A DNA stretch of 64,000 nucleotides. It comes from Kribbella rubisoli. GTDB lineage: Bacteria > Actinomycetota > Actinomycetes > Propionibacteriales > Kribbellaceae. Positions 43,774 through 53,373 of the stretch are shown here, in pieces (within the stretch, counting starts at the first letter, position 1; each line of letters starts with the position of its first letter). A program made the position numbers and the translations under genes. The stretch lies in NCBI RefSeq assembly GCF_004217145.1, contig NZ_SHKR01000011.1, forward strand, positions 1,302,001 through 1,366,000, written 5' to 3'. A model generated the notes under the pieces. That model ran no database searches. It was not told the DNA's origin and saw only the letters and a program-made list of their open reading frames with translations.

Positions 43774-45035
43774 AAGGCGACTTTGCGCACCGGGTCCGCA
43801 CGCCTGCGGCCGAAACGTACGGACGCCGTGCACAAAGTGCGCGGGAGCTCAAGCCTCGGGCGCTGGGGCTGCGCGACGTCGTCCGGGTCGGCGCCGTCGG
43901 CCTGCGGACCCGGCCGACCCGCGCGTTCCTGTCCGCGTTGGGGATTGCGATCGGGATCGCCGCGATGGTCTCCGTCGTCGGGATCTCGTCGTCCTCGCGG
44001 GCCGACCTCGACGGGCAACTCGATGCCCTGGGCACCAATCTTCTAACGGTTGCCCCGGGCACCCGACTGACCGGCGAGCAAGCTCAGCTGCCGCTCACCG
44101 CCGAAGCCATGGTCCGCCGGATCGCCCCGGTCCGGGCCGAGTCCGCGGTCGGCAAGGTCGACGACACTTCCGTCTACCGGACCAGCAAGATCCCGGACGT
44201 CGAGACCAACGGCATCATCGCGTACGCCGCCCGTACCAACCTGCTCGACACGATCGGCGCAACGGTCCGCAGCGGCAAGTGGATCGACGCGGCGACCGGC
44301 TCGTTCCCCGCGACCGTGCTCGGCTCGAGCGCTGCCGACCGGCTCGGGATCACGAAAGCCGGGCCGGATACCCAGGTGCTGATCGGCAACATCTGGTTCA
44401 CGGTTCTCGGCATACTCGACCCGGCCGCGCTGGCGCCCGAGCTCGACAGCGCGGCCTTGATGGGTTGGCCGGCCGCTGGTCGGCTCTCCTTCGACGGGCA
44501 TCCGACCACGATCTACACCCGGTCGGACGACGCCCAGGTGCCGGCGGTCCGATCGGTGCTCGGGGCAACGGCCAACCCCGAGGCGCCGAACGAGGTCGAG
44601 GTCTCGCGGCCGTCCGACGCGCTCGCCGCGAAGCAGGCCGCCGGACAGGCGTTCACCGGTCTGCTACTCGGACTCGGCGCGGTCGCGCTCCTGGTCGGCG
44701 GTGTCGGTGTCGCCAACATCATGGTGATCTCGGTGCTCGAACGCCGCGCGGAGATCGGCCTGCGCCGGTCGCTCGGCGCGACCCGCGGTCAGATCCGCAC
44801 GCAGTTCCTCACCGAGTCGCTGTTGCTCTCAGCGCTAGGCGGAGTCGGCGGCGCGGCGCTCGGATCGGCGGTCACGGCGGCGTACGCGTCGTACCAGAAC
44901 TGGTTGACGGTGATCCCGGTCTGGGCTCTCGCCGGCGGTGTCGTGGCCACGCTGGTCATCGGCGCCCTGGCGGGCCTGTACCCCGCCGTACGCGCCTCTC
45001 GACTGTCGCCGACCGAAGCGCTGGCCACTCCCTAG
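43770..45035 (+). CDS. MacB/FtsX-type ABC transporter permease
   Basis: A 421-residue permease with one N-terminal helix ([42 protein letters not shown]), a large extracytoplasmic MacB periplasmic core domain (about 75-280), and three C-terminal helices with [36 protein letters not shown], the FtsX signature. With the adaptor and lipoprotein it probably exports or releases a surface compound or peptide under control of the divergent two-component system. The last 4 bp overlap convergent nuoH. Confidence 0.93.
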   Translation: MKGDFAHRVRTPAAETYGRRAQSARELKPRALGLRDVVRVGAVGLRTRPTRAFLSALGIAIGIAAMVSVVGISSSSRADLDGQLDALGTNLLTVAPGTRLTGEQAQLPLTAEAMVRRIAPVRAESAVGKVDDTSVYRTSKIPDVETNGIIAYAARTNLLDTIGATVRSGKWIDAATGSFPATVLGSSAADRLGITKAGPDTQVLIGNIWFTVLGILDPAALAPELDSAALMGWPAAGRLSFDGHPTTIYTRSDDAQVPAVRSVLGATANPEAPNEVEVSRPSDALAAKQAAGQAFTGLLLGLGAVALLVGGVGVANIMVISVLERRAEIGLRRSLGATRGQIRTQFLTESLLLSALGGVGGAALGSAVTAAYASYQNWLTVIPVWALAGGVVATLVIGALAGLYPAVRASRLSPTEALATP

Positions 45036-45979
45036 AAAGCGACGACGCCGATGCCGGTGAGCGCGAGCTGGGCGAGCGCCACCGGCACCAGGCCCTGCCA
45101 GGCGAGCTTCTGCAGCTGGTCGGCGCGCATCCGCGGGAACGACACCCGCACCCAGATCACCACGAGCGAGACGAGTGCGACCTTCAGGATGGTCCAGATC
45201 CAGCCGATCGACTCCGGTCCCGGTCCGCTCCAGCCGCCGAGGAACAGCACCGTGGTGAGCCCCGCGAGGACGACGATCCCGGCGTACTCGGCGAGCAGGA
45301 ACATCGCGAACCGCAGGCCGGTGTACTCCGTGTACGGGCCGAAGATCACCTCGGAGTCCGCGACCGGCATGTCGAACGGCGGCCGCTGCAACTCGGCCAG
45401 ACCGGCGATGAAGAACACGATCATGCCGGGCAGCTGCCAGAGCAGCCACCACGGATTCCACGCGTGCGCGATGCCGGTCAGGCTGAGCGAACCGGCCGCG
45501 ACCGCGACACTCGCGGCGGACAGCACGAACGGCAGCTCGTAGCTCATCAGCTGCGCTGCGACCCGGAGTCCGCCGAGCAGGCTGTACTTGTTGCCGCTCC
45601 CCCAGCCCGCCATCAGCGACCCGAGTACGCCGATGCTCATCACAGCGAGCACGAAGAACAGACCGGAATCCAGGTCGGCGCCGACGATGCCGGGCGCCAG
45701 CGGGATTGCGGCGAGGGCGGCGAGGTACGGCAGGATCGCGACGACCGGGGCCCACTCGAAGACGCGCTTGTCCGCGGCCGCCGGGACGACGCTCTCCTTC
45801 TGGACGAACTTCACCCCGTCCGCGACCAGCTGCGCCCAGCCGTGGAACCCACCGGCGTACATCGGGCCGAGCCGTGACTGCATGTGCGCCATGACCTTGT
45901 GCTCGGCCTGACCGACCAGCAACGGCGCCACCAGGAAGGCGACCAGAACGCCCACCACCCGCACCACGAACTCCAGCAT
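45032..45979 (-). CDS. nuoH: NADH-quinone oxidoreductase subunit H
   Basis: A 315-residue membrane subunit with eight helices forming part of the quinone pocket. MAHMQSRLGPMYAGGFHGWAQLVADGVKFVQKE is the signature loop, AGLAELQRPPFDMPVADSEV follows, then YTEYTGLRFAMFLLAEYAG and VWVRVSFPRMRADQLQKLAWQGLVPVAL. It stands alone, 8 kb from nuoI and 2 kb from nuoC, where it would be contiguous in a normal operon. Confidence 0.95.
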   Translation of the reverse strand: MLEFVVRVVGVLVAFLVAPLLVGQAEHKVMAHMQSRLGPMYAGGFHGWAQLVADGVKFVQKESVVPAAADKRVFEWAPVVAILPYLAALAAIPLAPGIVGADLDSGLFFVLAVMSIGVLGSLMAGWGSGNKYSLLGGLRVAAQLMSYELPFVLSAASVAVAAGSLSLTGIAHAWNPWWLLWQLPGMIVFFIAGLAELQRPPFDMPVADSEVIFGPYTEYTGLRFAMFLLAEYAGIVVLAGLTTVLFLGGWSGPGPESIGWIWTILKVALVSLVVIWVRVSFPRMRADQLQKLAWQGLVPVALAQLALTGIGVVAF

Positions 45980-46002
45980 GTGCGCAGCCTATCGACTCCG
46001 GC

Positions 46003-46033
46003 TTGACCTCAACCAACGTTGAGGTCGAAGGAT
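46003..46033 (+). promoter_or_regulatory. SoxR-like box in a 19-bp-spacer promoter
   Basis: TTGACC (46003-46008) and AAGGAT (46028-46033) are separated by 19 bp, the long spacer of MerR-type promoters. The dyad CCTCAA-CCAACG-TTGAGG (46007-46024) fills it and matches the arms and 18-bp geometry of the SoxR box CCTCAAGTTAACTTGAGG. ATG 46040 follows the -10 by 6 nt. Confidence 0.7.
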
Positions 46034-46039
46034 CGTGTC

Positions 46040-47224
46040 ATGACTACCGTTCTTGTCACTGGAGCCACCGGTCGGGTCGGCCGGCACGTCGTCGCCGGAC
46101 TGCGCGCGGCGGGGGTGACCGTTCGCGCCCTCGTCCGTACGCCGGACCTCGCCGGATTCCCGCCCGACGTCGAGCTGATCCAGGGCGATATCACCGACGC
46201 CTCCGCCGTACGACGGGCCGCGGCCGGGGTGGACGCAGCGTTCCTGCTGTGGCCGTCGTTCAGTGCGGACGGGGCGTCGCAGATCGTCCCGTCGTTGCCT
46301 TCGCGAGTGGTGTATTTGTCTTCGCTCAATGCCGCCGAGGGTGGCGTGTGGGGTGATGTCGAGCAGTTGCTGCGGGATGCGGGCAAGGCGTGGACGTTCC
46401 TTCGGCCGAGCGGGTTCGCGGTCAACGCTCAGGGGTGGGCCGGCGACTTCCGCTCCGGCGACAGGCTGCGGCTTCCGTACCCGGAGGCGTCGCGGTCGAT
46501 GATCCACGAGCGCGACATCGCGGCGGTCGCCGTACTCAGCTTCGTCAACCCCGGCCACGTCGGCCAGATCTACGAACTCACCGGCCCCGAGGCGCTGACG
46601 CAGGCCGAGCAGGTCGCCACCATCGGTCGTGCCGTCGGCAAGGACCTGCACGTCGTACCGCTCACCTCGGATGCGGCCCGACAGGCCATGCTCGACCAAG
46701 GCGCCGACCCAGCCCTCGCCGCGAGCGCGGTCAGCTACTGGGCCTCGCTCGTCGACAACCCCGAGCCTGTCACTACCACGGTCGCCGAACTAACCGGCCG
46801 CCCTGCCCTCACCTTCGCGGAATGGGCTCGGGAGCACGCCGACGAGTTCCGCGTCCTCTCCACCGCCGAGGTCGCCCAGGGGTACGTCGACGCACTGTCG
46901 GCCGGCCGCCTGGACGAGGCCTTCAACTTCCTGTCCCCCGACGTCATCCGCTCCGCCCCACTCGAGTCCCCCACCGACCTCAAAGGCACAACCGCCATCC
47001 TCGAAAACGCCCAGCGCCTCACCACCGACCTCGAATACCTGGCCGTAGAAACCCTCGGCCCCCTACTCCACGAGGACCACTTCGCCATCCGCTTCACCTT
47101 CGACCAACGGAACACGGTCACCGGCCTGCGATCCCAAACCACCAAGCTGTCGCTATGCACGGTCGACTCCGGCCAAATCACCCGCGAAGAGGTCTTCTAC
47201 TACACGCCGCCGAGCGGGAGTTGA
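46040..47224 (+). CDS. NmrA-like NAD(P)-binding protein with C-terminal SnoaL-like domain
   Basis: A 394-residue two-domain protein. Residues 1-275 are an atypical short-chain dehydrogenase: TTVLVTGATGRVGRHVVAGLRAAG (Rossmann GxxGxxG), VRALVRTP, GDITDASAV, VVYLSSLNAAEG and FLRPSGFAVNAQGW, with no clear Tyr-x3-Lys. Residues 285-394 (TAEVAQGYVDALSAGRLDEAFNFLSPDVIR...FTFDQRNTV) form an NTF2/SnoaL-like domain. The SoxR-like promoter suggests redox-cycling compounds as signal. Start ATG 46040 also has GAAGGA upstream. It overlaps the convergent GNAT gene by 25 bp. Confidence 0.85.
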   Translation: MTTVLVTGATGRVGRHVVAGLRAAGVTVRALVRTPDLAGFPPDVELIQGDITDASAVRRAAAGVDAAFLLWPSFSADGASQIVPSLPSRVVYLSSLNAAEGGVWGDVEQLLRDAGKAWTFLRPSGFAVNAQGWAGDFRSGDRLRLPYPEASRSMIHERDIAAVAVLSFVNPGHVGQIYELTGPEALTQAEQVATIGRAVGKDLHVVPLTSDAARQAMLDQGADPALAASAVSYWASLVDNPEPVTTTVAELTGRPALTFAEWAREHADEFRVLSTAEVAQGYVDALSAGRLDEAFNFLSPDVIRSAPLESPTDLKGTTAILENAQRLTTDLEYLAVETLGPLLHEDHFAIRFTFDQRNTVTGLRSQTTKLSLCTVDSGQITREEVFYYTPPSGS

Positions 47225-48132
47225 AGCCAGCCGCCTACGTCGTGGCGGCCGGCGGATAGGGCGGCGGTGCGGGCGCCTTGGTTGGCGGAGTGGATGGTGC
47301 CGATGAAGATGCGGGTCGGGTCGGGGAGGGCCTGGGCGAGGAGCGTGCTCAGGTGGGGGCCGTATCCGTGGCCGCGGTGGTGCTTGGCGAGGATGAGTTC
47401 AAGGACGACGTACGCCGGGAGGCCCAGGGCGTCGTCGGGCTTGATGATGGCGGCGGCGTACCCGGCCCACTCGTCGTCCACCACGATCTCGAAGAGCAGA
47501 CCGTCGTCGGCGGACTCCTGGAGATCCTCGAGGTCCTGGATGGTGGCTTCTTCGGTGTGGTGCGGGTGGTCGGCGTCCACGGCTTCGTACGCGCGGCGGG
47601 CTTCGTCGTAGTGTTCGACGCTCTTCGCGGGGCGGAGCGCGAGGCCGGGCGGTACGTCGTGTGGTTGCAGCTCGCTGATCGGTGCGGCGAGGAAGCGGCG
47701 GTCCGGCACGGTGCCGTCGACGGCAGGGGCGGCGCTCCAGAGGCGGAGGTAGAGCGGGTTGTGGATGCCGTAGTACTGCTGGGCTGCCTCGGCCAGTGCT
47801 GGTAGGTCGCTCGGCTCGGGTGAGCGGCTCATCGGGGTGGCGTCGACGAACGGCTTGGCGACGTTCATGTTCTCGAAGCGCATGCTGAACATCACCTGGA
47901 GGTCGTTGCCTACGGCAACCCAGTGGTTGAGCATCGCCTCGACCGGCTTGCCCGGCGCCAGGCGCGCGGTCCGCTGGGTCGCGATCTCCAGATCCTCGGC
48001 CAGCAAGATGTCCAGCGCCGCATGCTCCTCGGCCAGAATCGCCAGCCGGCGTCGGTCGTCCACCCACGTACGCGTCAACGGATGCTGACGCTCCAACGTG
48101 TACTGAGCCAACACCTCAGCCGAAGGAATCAC
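47200..48132 (-). CDS. GNAT-family acetyltransferase coupled to nuoC
   Basis: A 310-residue protein. VVLELILAKHHRGHGYGPHLSTLLAQAL is motif A with R-G-H-G-Y-G. The N-terminal 170 residues (LARLAPGKPVEAMLNHWVAVGNDLQVMFSMRFEN) resemble a first, degenerate GNAT-like half, so it may be a tandem GNAT. GTG 48132 overlaps the nuoC stop (GTGA), giving the odd pairing of an acetyltransferase with complex I subunits. The substrate is unknown. Confidence 0.8.
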   Translation of the reverse strand: MIPSAEVLAQYTLERQHPLTRTWVDDRRRLAILAEEHAALDILLAEDLEIATQRTARLAPGKPVEAMLNHWVAVGNDLQVMFSMRFENMNVAKPFVDATPMSRSPEPSDLPALAEAAQQYYGIHNPLYLRLWSAAPAVDGTVPDRRFLAAPISELQPHDVPPGLALRPAKSVEHYDEARRAYEAVDADHPHHTEEATIQDLEDLQESADDGLLFEIVVDDEWAGYAAAIIKPDDALGLPAYVVLELILAKHHRGHGYGPHLSTLLAQALPDPTRIFIGTIHSANQGARTAALSAGRHDVGGWLQLPLGGV

Positions 48133-48893
48133 GACAACTCGCCCGACTCATCCCCCGACTGCCCGCCGGCCCCAGGATCTTCGGGGGTGGGATCTGGAGA
48201 TGGAGTGGGTGGTGGGGATTGCCGGCGGGCACGCCTCTCGCCTCCCGCGCCTGCTCGGCGGGGACGGGCGGGAGTTGCAGCCGCCTGCGCAGCTGCCAGA
48301 GGGTCGGGGTCCGGCGAGCCGGGTGGGCGGGGGCCCCAGGTTTCGGGGTCGGGGACGCCTGGGGGGAGGGTCCGGCGGCGGCTGGGGGCGCCGGTGGGGG
48401 CGTGGTCGGATTCGCCGGGTTCCTTGGCGCCGGGCCACGGCTTGGCGACCCGGGACGCGAGGACGAACTCCTTCCGGAGCGGGTGGCCCTCGAACTCGTC
48501 CGGCAGTAGCAGCGTGATCAGGTTCGGATGACCCTCGAAGCTGATCCCGAACATCTCGAACGTCTCGCGCTCGTGCCAGTTCGCCCCCGCGTACACCTCG
48601 GACAGCGTCGGCAGCACCGCCTTGTCCCGCGGCACCAGCGTCCGCACCAGCACATGCTCGACGTGCGACCCACCCCAGAAGTCCGCGAGATGCGACACCA
48701 CCCGGAAGCCATCGGTCAGCTCGTCCGAAGCGCTCAGGAAATCGAAGAACGTGAACCCGACGGCATCCCGCAGTACCTCATGCGCCGCCACCCACGACTC
48801 CGGCGGTACGTCGATCGCGGTCGGGCCGAAGCTGTCCGTAGACGTCGCGGTGATGCCGGCACTCGTCAGCGCCTCCACTGCGTCCGCGCTCAA
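48129..48893 (-). CDS. nuoC: NADH-quinone oxidoreductase subunit C with Pro-rich tail
   Basis: A 254-residue 30-kDa subunit. The signature [23 protein letters not shown] with [17 protein letters not shown] is present (about 100-145). After residue 150 comes a disordered tail of about 100 residues rich in Pro, Ala, Arg and Ser. No NuoD is fused or adjacent. It is coupled to nuoB upstream and the GNAT gene downstream. Confidence 0.93.
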   Translation of the reverse strand: MSADAVEALTSAGITATSTDSFGPTAIDVPPESWVAAHEVLRDAVGFTFFDFLSASDELTDGFRVVSHLADFWGGSHVEHVLVRTLVPRDKAVLPTLSEVYAGANWHERETFEMFGISFEGHPNLITLLLPDEFEGHPLRKEFVLASRVAKPWPGAKEPGESDHAPTGAPSRRRTLPPGVPDPETWGPRPPGSPDPDPLAAAQAAATPARPRRAGAGGERRARRQSPPPTPSPDPTPEDPGAGGQSGDESGELS

Positions 48894-49441
48894 GGCTGCA
48901 CCAATCCGCGAGTCAGCGCCGCCGCGGACGGTTCCTCGTACCGGTCGGCAAGCGCCTCGCCCGCGATCTTCTCCTGCAGTTTGAGGATCCCCTGCAGCAA
49001 CGCCTCCGGCCGCGGCGGGCAGCCGGGCACGTACACGTCGACCGGGATGATCTGGTCGACGCCCTTGGTCACGCAGTACGAGTCCCAGTACGGACCGCCC
49101 GAGTTCGAGCAGGAGCCGAACGAGATCACGTACTTCGGCTCGGGCATCTGGTCGTACAGCCGCTTGATCGCCGGCGCCATCTTGTCCGTCACCGTGCCCG
49201 ACACCACCATCAGGTCGGCCTGCCGCGGTCCGGGCGCGAACGGGATCACGCCGAGCCGGATGAAGTCGTGCCGGCCCATCGACGCCGCGATGAACTCGAT
49301 CGCGCAGCAGGCCAGCCCGAAGTTGAACACCCAGAGCGAGTACTTGCGCCCCCAGTTCAACAGGTACCGGACCGGCTCCGGCGCGAGCCTCGCCAGCGCG
49401 CCGACTGCCGGTCGCACCGTCGGCATCCCCAGCTCGGTCAT
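48890..49441 (-). CDS. nuoB: NADH-quinone oxidoreductase subunit B
   Basis: A 183-residue subunit that holds cluster N2. The four ligands are C45-C46 (LACCAIEF), C111 ([11 protein letters not shown]) and C141 ([12 protein letters not shown]). [43 protein letters not shown] matches the family. It is the first gene of a B-C-GNAT operon. N2 donates electrons to quinone at the interface with NuoD, which is not in this window. Confidence 0.96.
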   Translation of the reverse strand: MTELGMPTVRPAVGALARLAPEPVRYLLNWGRKYSLWVFNFGLACCAIEFIAASMGRHDFIRLGVIPFAPGPRQADLMVVSGTVTDKMAPAIKRLYDQMPEPKYVISFGSCSNSGGPYWDSYCVTKGVDQIIPVDVYVPGCPPRPEALLQGILKLQEKIAGEALADRYEEPSAAALTRGLVQP

Positions 49442-49445
49442 GCGC

Positions 49446-50291
49446 TCAGCCTAGTCCGACAATCTCCTCCGCGAGGACCTCCGGGTATTCGAGTGGCGCG
49501 TAGTGCCCGGCGCCGTCGACGTACCGCACCCGGACGTCGCTGAAGAAGTCGTCCACCCGGTCCGACCACACCCTCGGAAATAGCGGGTCGAACTCCGGCC
49601 ACAACACCACGGTCGGTACGGCGATCCGGTCGTACGACGGTGGCGCCGTCTCCGCCGCGGACACTGCGACCGATCCGGCACCCGCCCGGTACCACTGGAT
49701 CGACGCCGTGAACGCACCCGGCTGTGAATACGTATCCACGAGGTGATCGAGCTCCGGCTCGAACCCCGGCCCGGACCAATGCGTCCAGAAGTGGTTCAGG
49801 TACGAGCGGACCGCGTCCGGCTTCCCGTCGATCAGCTCCTCGATCACCGGCAGCCGATGGAACGCCTGGTACCAGAACTCCGCCTGCGCCTGCTCGGAGA
49901 ACACCCGCTTGCCGATCCCGGGCAGCGGCGGCGCGACCACGATGCCATCGATCAGTTCCGACTGGTTCCGCGCGATCCCCTGCGCGATCCGGCTGCCGAC
50001 GTCGTACCCCGCGAGTACCGGACGCTCCAGCCCGAGCTCCTCCATCAGACCCACGATGCTCCGCCCCTGCGCGGCAACGCCGTACTGCGCCGGGTCGGTA
50101 TCGGCTGCGTCGGACTCGCCGAACCCACGGAGATCCGGCACCACCACCTCGAAACCACGCTCCGCGAGCATCGGCGCCAGCAGCCGGTAGTCGGTGCGAT
50201 CCCCCGGCCAGCCGTGCAGCAGCACCACCGCCGGCCCCTCGCCGATCCGGTCGTAGGCCAGCCGGAATCCGTCCACCGCTTCAGTCAGCAT
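49446..50291 (-). CDS. alpha/beta hydrolase, epoxide hydrolase-like
   Basis: A 281-residue hydrolase. The oxyanion motif HGWPG (26-30), [11 protein letters not shown], nucleophile elbow LAGYDVGSR with Asp97 (the Asp nucleophile of epoxide hydrolases and haloalkane dehalogenases), WPEFDPLFP (acid) and [13 protein letters not shown] (His) are all present, with a cap domain between. The Asp nucleophile and HGWPG favour epoxide hydrolase. GTG 50327 is a possible earlier start. It lies 4 nt upstream of nuoB on the same strand. Confidence 0.88.
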   Translation of the reverse strand: MLTEAVDGFRLAYDRIGEGPAVVLLHGWPGDRTDYRLLAPMLAERGFEVVVPDLRGFGESDAADTDPAQYGVAAQGRSIVGLMEELGLERPVLAGYDVGSRIAQGIARNQSELIDGIVVAPPLPGIGKRVFSEQAQAEFWYQAFHRLPVIEELIDGKPDAVRSYLNHFWTHWSGPGFEPELDHLVDTYSQPGAFTASIQWYRAGAGSVAVSAAETAPPSYDRIAVPTVVLWPEFDPLFPRVWSDRVDDFFSDVRVRYVDGAGHYAPLEYPEVLAEEIVGLG

Positions 50292-50421
50292 GGCCTCAGT
50301 TTTCGACGACCGCGCATTGTTGACCACCCCGACACCCGGGCTTACCGTGATTGAACAGGACTGAACAGGTCCACTCCGCTGGGGAGCTCCCTCCGCTCCT
50401 CAGTCCAGGCCGGGAGGCCCC

Positions 50422-51879
50422 ATGACAGGCCAGCACGATGTGCAGCAGACCCGCGCGCTCTCGGTGGAGAGCAACGGGCTGAACGTGATCGCCGACGCGG
50501 ACCGGAAGGGCCGCCCGAGTCAGCTGTTCTGGCCGTGGTTCGGAGCGAACGTCTCCGTGCTGGGGCTGAGCTACGGCGCGTTCGCGCTCGGCTTCGGGAT
50601 CTCGTTCTGGCAGGCGGTGATCGCCGGCGTGATCGGGGTGGTGTTCTCGTTCCTGCTCTGCGGGCTGATCGCGCTGGCCGGCAAGCGCGGTTCGGCGCCG
50701 ACGATGGTGCTCAGCCGCGCCGCGTTCGGTGTCCGAGGCAACAAACTGCCGTCGCTGGTGTCGTGGTTGCTGACGGTCGGCTGGGAGACGGTGCTGACGA
50801 TCCTGGCGACGCTAGCGACCGCGACCGTGTTCGAGCGGCTCGGCTGGGGCGGGGGCAACCTCACCAAGGTGATCGCGCTGGTCGTGGTCGGTCTGCTGAC
50901 GGTGGCCTGCGGCGTACTCGGGTTCGACCTGATCATGCGGGCGCAGACGATCATCACCGTTGTCACCGGCGTACTCACCGTCGTGTACATCATCCTGGTC
51001 GCCGACCAGATCCACTGGAGCACGGTGTCCGCGCTGCCGAGCGGTTCGTCGCAGGCGGTCATCGGCGCGCTGGTCTTCCTGATGACGGGCTTCGGACTCG
51101 GCTGGGTGAACGCGGCCGCGGACTACTCGCGGTACCTGCCCCGCCAGGCGTCGAGTCGTGGCGTGGTCGGCTGGACGACGTTCGGCGGTTCGGTGGCTCC
51201 CGTCGTACTGCTGGTCTTCGGTCTGCTGCTGGCGGGTTCGTCGGCGGACCTGAGCAAGGCGATCGGCGCCGACCCGATCGGTGCGCTCGCGGAGGCGTTG
51301 CCGACGTGGTTCCTGGTGCCGTTCGTGATCGTCGCGGTGCTCGGCCTGGTCGGTGGCGCCGTACTCGACATCTACTCGTCCGGTCTCGCGCTGCTGTCGC
51401 TCGGCCTGCCGGTCAAGAGGTACGTCGCGGCGTTCATCGACGGTGTCGTGATGATTGGTGGGACGATCTACGTCGTCTTCTACGGCGGCGATTTCCTCGG
51501 GCAGTTCCAGGGATTCCTGATCACACTCGGCGTACCGATCGCGGCCTGGTGCGGGATCATGCTCGCCGACATCGCCGCCCGCCAGCGGAACTACGCCGAG
51601 GGCGACCTCTATCGGTCGAACGGACGGTACGGCGACGTGCAGTGGTTGCCAGTGGCCACGATGCTCGTTGCCACCGGCATCGGCTGGGGACTCGTCACGA
51701 ACACGCTGGCGTCGTGGCTGACCTGGCAGGGGTACCTGCTCGGGCCGTTCGGCCTCGGCGGCAAGGACGGCGCGTGGGCGTACGCGAACCTCGGCGTACT
51801 GGCCGCACTCGTGATCGGTTTCCTTGTGCAGTGGTTCGGCCGCGGGCCCGCAGTACGTCGGCAGGAGGCGACTGCCTGA
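50422..51879 (+). CDS. NCS1-family purine/cytosine-type permease
   Basis: A 485-residue transporter with about 12 helices. WPWFGANVSVLGLSYGAFALGFG, GKRGSAPTMVLSRAAFGVRGNKLPSLVSWLLTVGWET, FGLGWVNAAADYSRYLPRQAS and VGGAVLDIYSSGLALLSLGL are the helices 1, 2-3, 6 and 8 signatures of codB/purine permeases. The likely substrate is a nucleobase or related heterocycle. The 130-bp leader has a GGGGAGC/GCTCCTC hairpin and repeated GAACAGG. It overlaps the hydrolase gene by one base and heads a three-gene operon. Confidence 0.9.
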   Translation: MTGQHDVQQTRALSVESNGLNVIADADRKGRPSQLFWPWFGANVSVLGLSYGAFALGFGISFWQAVIAGVIGVVFSFLLCGLIALAGKRGSAPTMVLSRAAFGVRGNKLPSLVSWLLTVGWETVLTILATLATATVFERLGWGGGNLTKVIALVVVGLLTVACGVLGFDLIMRAQTIITVVTGVLTVVYIILVADQIHWSTVSALPSGSSQAVIGALVFLMTGFGLGWVNAAADYSRYLPRQASSRGVVGWTTFGGSVAPVVLLVFGLLLAGSSADLSKAIGADPIGALAEALPTWFLVPFVIVAVLGLVGGAVLDIYSSGLALLSLGLPVKRYVAAFIDGVVMIGGTIYVVFYGGDFLGQFQGFLITLGVPIAAWCGIMLADIAARQRNYAEGDLYRSNGRYGDVQWLPVATMLVATGIGWGLVTNTLASWLTWQGYLLGPFGLGGKDGAWAYANLGVLAALVIGFLVQWFGRGPAVRRQEATA

Positions 51880-52394
51880 TGGTCCTGGCGCTCATCGACC
51901 TGCAGCGGATCTTCGCGGACCCGGAGTCCGGCTGGGCGACTCCGGGCTTCGAGCGGGTGATCTCGCCGACCAAGGACTTGCTGGAGATCTTTGGGTCTGA
52001 TGTCGTCTTCACCCGGTTCGTGGCGCCGGAGGAACCGTTCGGTGCCTGGGTGCCTTATTACCGGGAGTTCCCGTTCGCGTTGCAGTCGCCGGACGCTGAC
52101 GACTACCAACTCGTCGATGAGTTCAAGGGAGCTCGAACTCTGGACAAGACCACCTTCGGCGCCTGGGGGCCAGAACTCGCGGCTCGGGCGGGTGGGCGGC
52201 TGGTGCTGGGCGGCGTGACGACGGACTGCTGCGTGATCAGTACGGCGCTGGCCGCGATCGACGCCGGCGTACAGGTCCAGGTCGTCGAGGAGGCGTGCGC
52301 CGGATCGACCGACGAGAACCACCGCAAGGCGCTCGACATCATGCGGCTGTACGCGCCGATGATCGAGATCGTGCACCTGGAGCAGTTGCGGTGA
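51879..52394 (+). CDS. isochorismatase-family cysteine hydrolase
   Basis: A 171-residue hydrolase. The catalytic Asp is in LALIDLQRIF, Lys in RTLDKTTFGAW, and Cys in VTTDCCVISTALAAIDAGVQVQVVEEACAGS. With a nucleobase-type permease and a GntR regulator in the operon, an amidohydrolase step on an imported heterocycle breakdown product (ureidoacrylate or N-carbamoyl type) is a fair inference. ATG 51879 overlaps the permease stop (TGATG). Confidence 0.9.
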   Translation: MVLALIDLQRIFADPESGWATPGFERVISPTKDLLEIFGSDVVFTRFVAPEEPFGAWVPYYREFPFALQSPDADDYQLVDEFKGARTLDKTTFGAWGPELAARAGGRLVLGGVTTDCCVISTALAAIDAGVQVQVVEEACAGSTDENHRKALDIMRLYAPMIEIVHLEQLR

Positions 52395-53101
52395 TGCGCC
52401 GGGTCTCCCTGAAACACGAGCGGGTCGCACGGGTGCTCGCGCGGGAGATCAGGTCCGGCGTCGTACGGCGTGGTACGCAGCTGCCCGGCGAGGTGGAGCT
52501 CGCTCGCCGGTTCTCGGTCAGCCGCAACACCGTCCGCGCGGCGCTCGCCGTGCTGGCCGAGGACGAGCTGATCGCGACGCACACCGGCAAGGGCTCGTAC
52601 GTGCTGTTCGACGGGCGACCGCTGGACGGCCGGCTCGGGTGGACGCATGCCCTGTCCGAGCAAGGCGTGGAGACCCGGATGCGAACGGTGCGGATCGAAC
52701 GCTCGACCGATCCCGGGCTGGCGTCCCGGCTCGGTCTGGAGTCGCCCCGGGTGGTGGTGATCGAGCGGGTCCGGCAGCTGACGGACGGTACGGCGATCTC
52801 CCTCGAACGCAGCCGGATCCCGGCGCTCGACGCGCTACGCGACCTACCGGAACGCGGCCTCGACAACGGGTCCATCAGCGTGACGCTCAACCGCGCCGGC
52901 CTGTACCTGGACCACTGCGAACAACGCCTCCGCGGCCGCCCCCTAACCCCCGTCGAAGCCGGCCACCTCAACCGCCCCGACGGCACCTGGTTCCTCCACA
53001 CCACCCGCACCAGCTGGACCTCAGACGACCGCTTCGCCGAACACGCCGACGAACTCCTGGACCCCGAACACTACGAACTAAGCCTCACCTACCGCAGCTG
53101 A
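52394..53101 (+). CDS. GntR-family regulator, HutC (UTRA) subfamily
   Basis: A 235-residue regulator. The N-terminal winged helix LKHERVARVLAREIRSGVVRRGTQLPGEVELARRFSVSRNTVRAALAVLAEDELIATHTGKGSYV is classical GntR; the C-terminal UTRA ligand domain contains LESPRVVVIERVRQLTDGTAISLERSRIP. ATG 52394 overlaps the hydrolase stop. It probably senses the transported compound and controls the operon at 50.4 kb. Confidence 0.92.
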   Translation: MRRVSLKHERVARVLAREIRSGVVRRGTQLPGEVELARRFSVSRNTVRAALAVLAEDELIATHTGKGSYVLFDGRPLDGRLGWTHALSEQGVETRMRTVRIERSTDPGLASRLGLESPRVVVIERVRQLTDGTAISLERSRIPALDALRDLPERGLDNGSISVTLNRAGLYLDHCEQRLRGRPLTPVEAGHLNRPDGTWFLHTTRTSWTSDDRFAEHADELLDPEHYELSLTYRS

Positions 53102-53373
53102 TCCCGCGCGCGCTGCATCGCACCGCGACCGCTCGGGCGCGCTCTCATGAACCTTGGACACCCGGTGGCGACCTTGGATAAGCCATTGGATGTGCACAGT
53201 CACCGTCGGCTATCCCCAGTCCCACTCAGGCCACCCCCGAGCAGGCGCCGGGGTGCCCGAACCACCGACTAAGGCATTAGTTGCCCTTGGCATAGGGAGT
53301 TGTGCGGATGTGGGGGGCCTCCTCAGGCGCGCACTGTCTACTCATCGACAGGAGCTCGGAGGAGATCATGTTC
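53102..53373. other. gene-free stretch with the leader of the first small protein
   Basis: After the GntR stop there is no supported gene for 272 bp. The right half holds the conserved leader described next: CTAAGGCA at 53269-53276, ATAGGGAG at 53292-53299, CCTCCTCAG at 53318-53326, and the ribosome binding site GGAGGAG at 53358-53364. I see nothing specific in 53102-53260. Confidence 0.6.
53269..53326 (+). promoter_or_regulatory. conserved leader/promoter block, copy A
   Basis: CTAAGGCA, 15 nt, ATAGGGAG, 18 nt, CCTCCTCAG. The same three blocks with identical spacing occur before the second small gene (53933-53990). CTCCTC could pair with GAGGAG of the downstream ribosome binding site. Confidence 0.65.
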
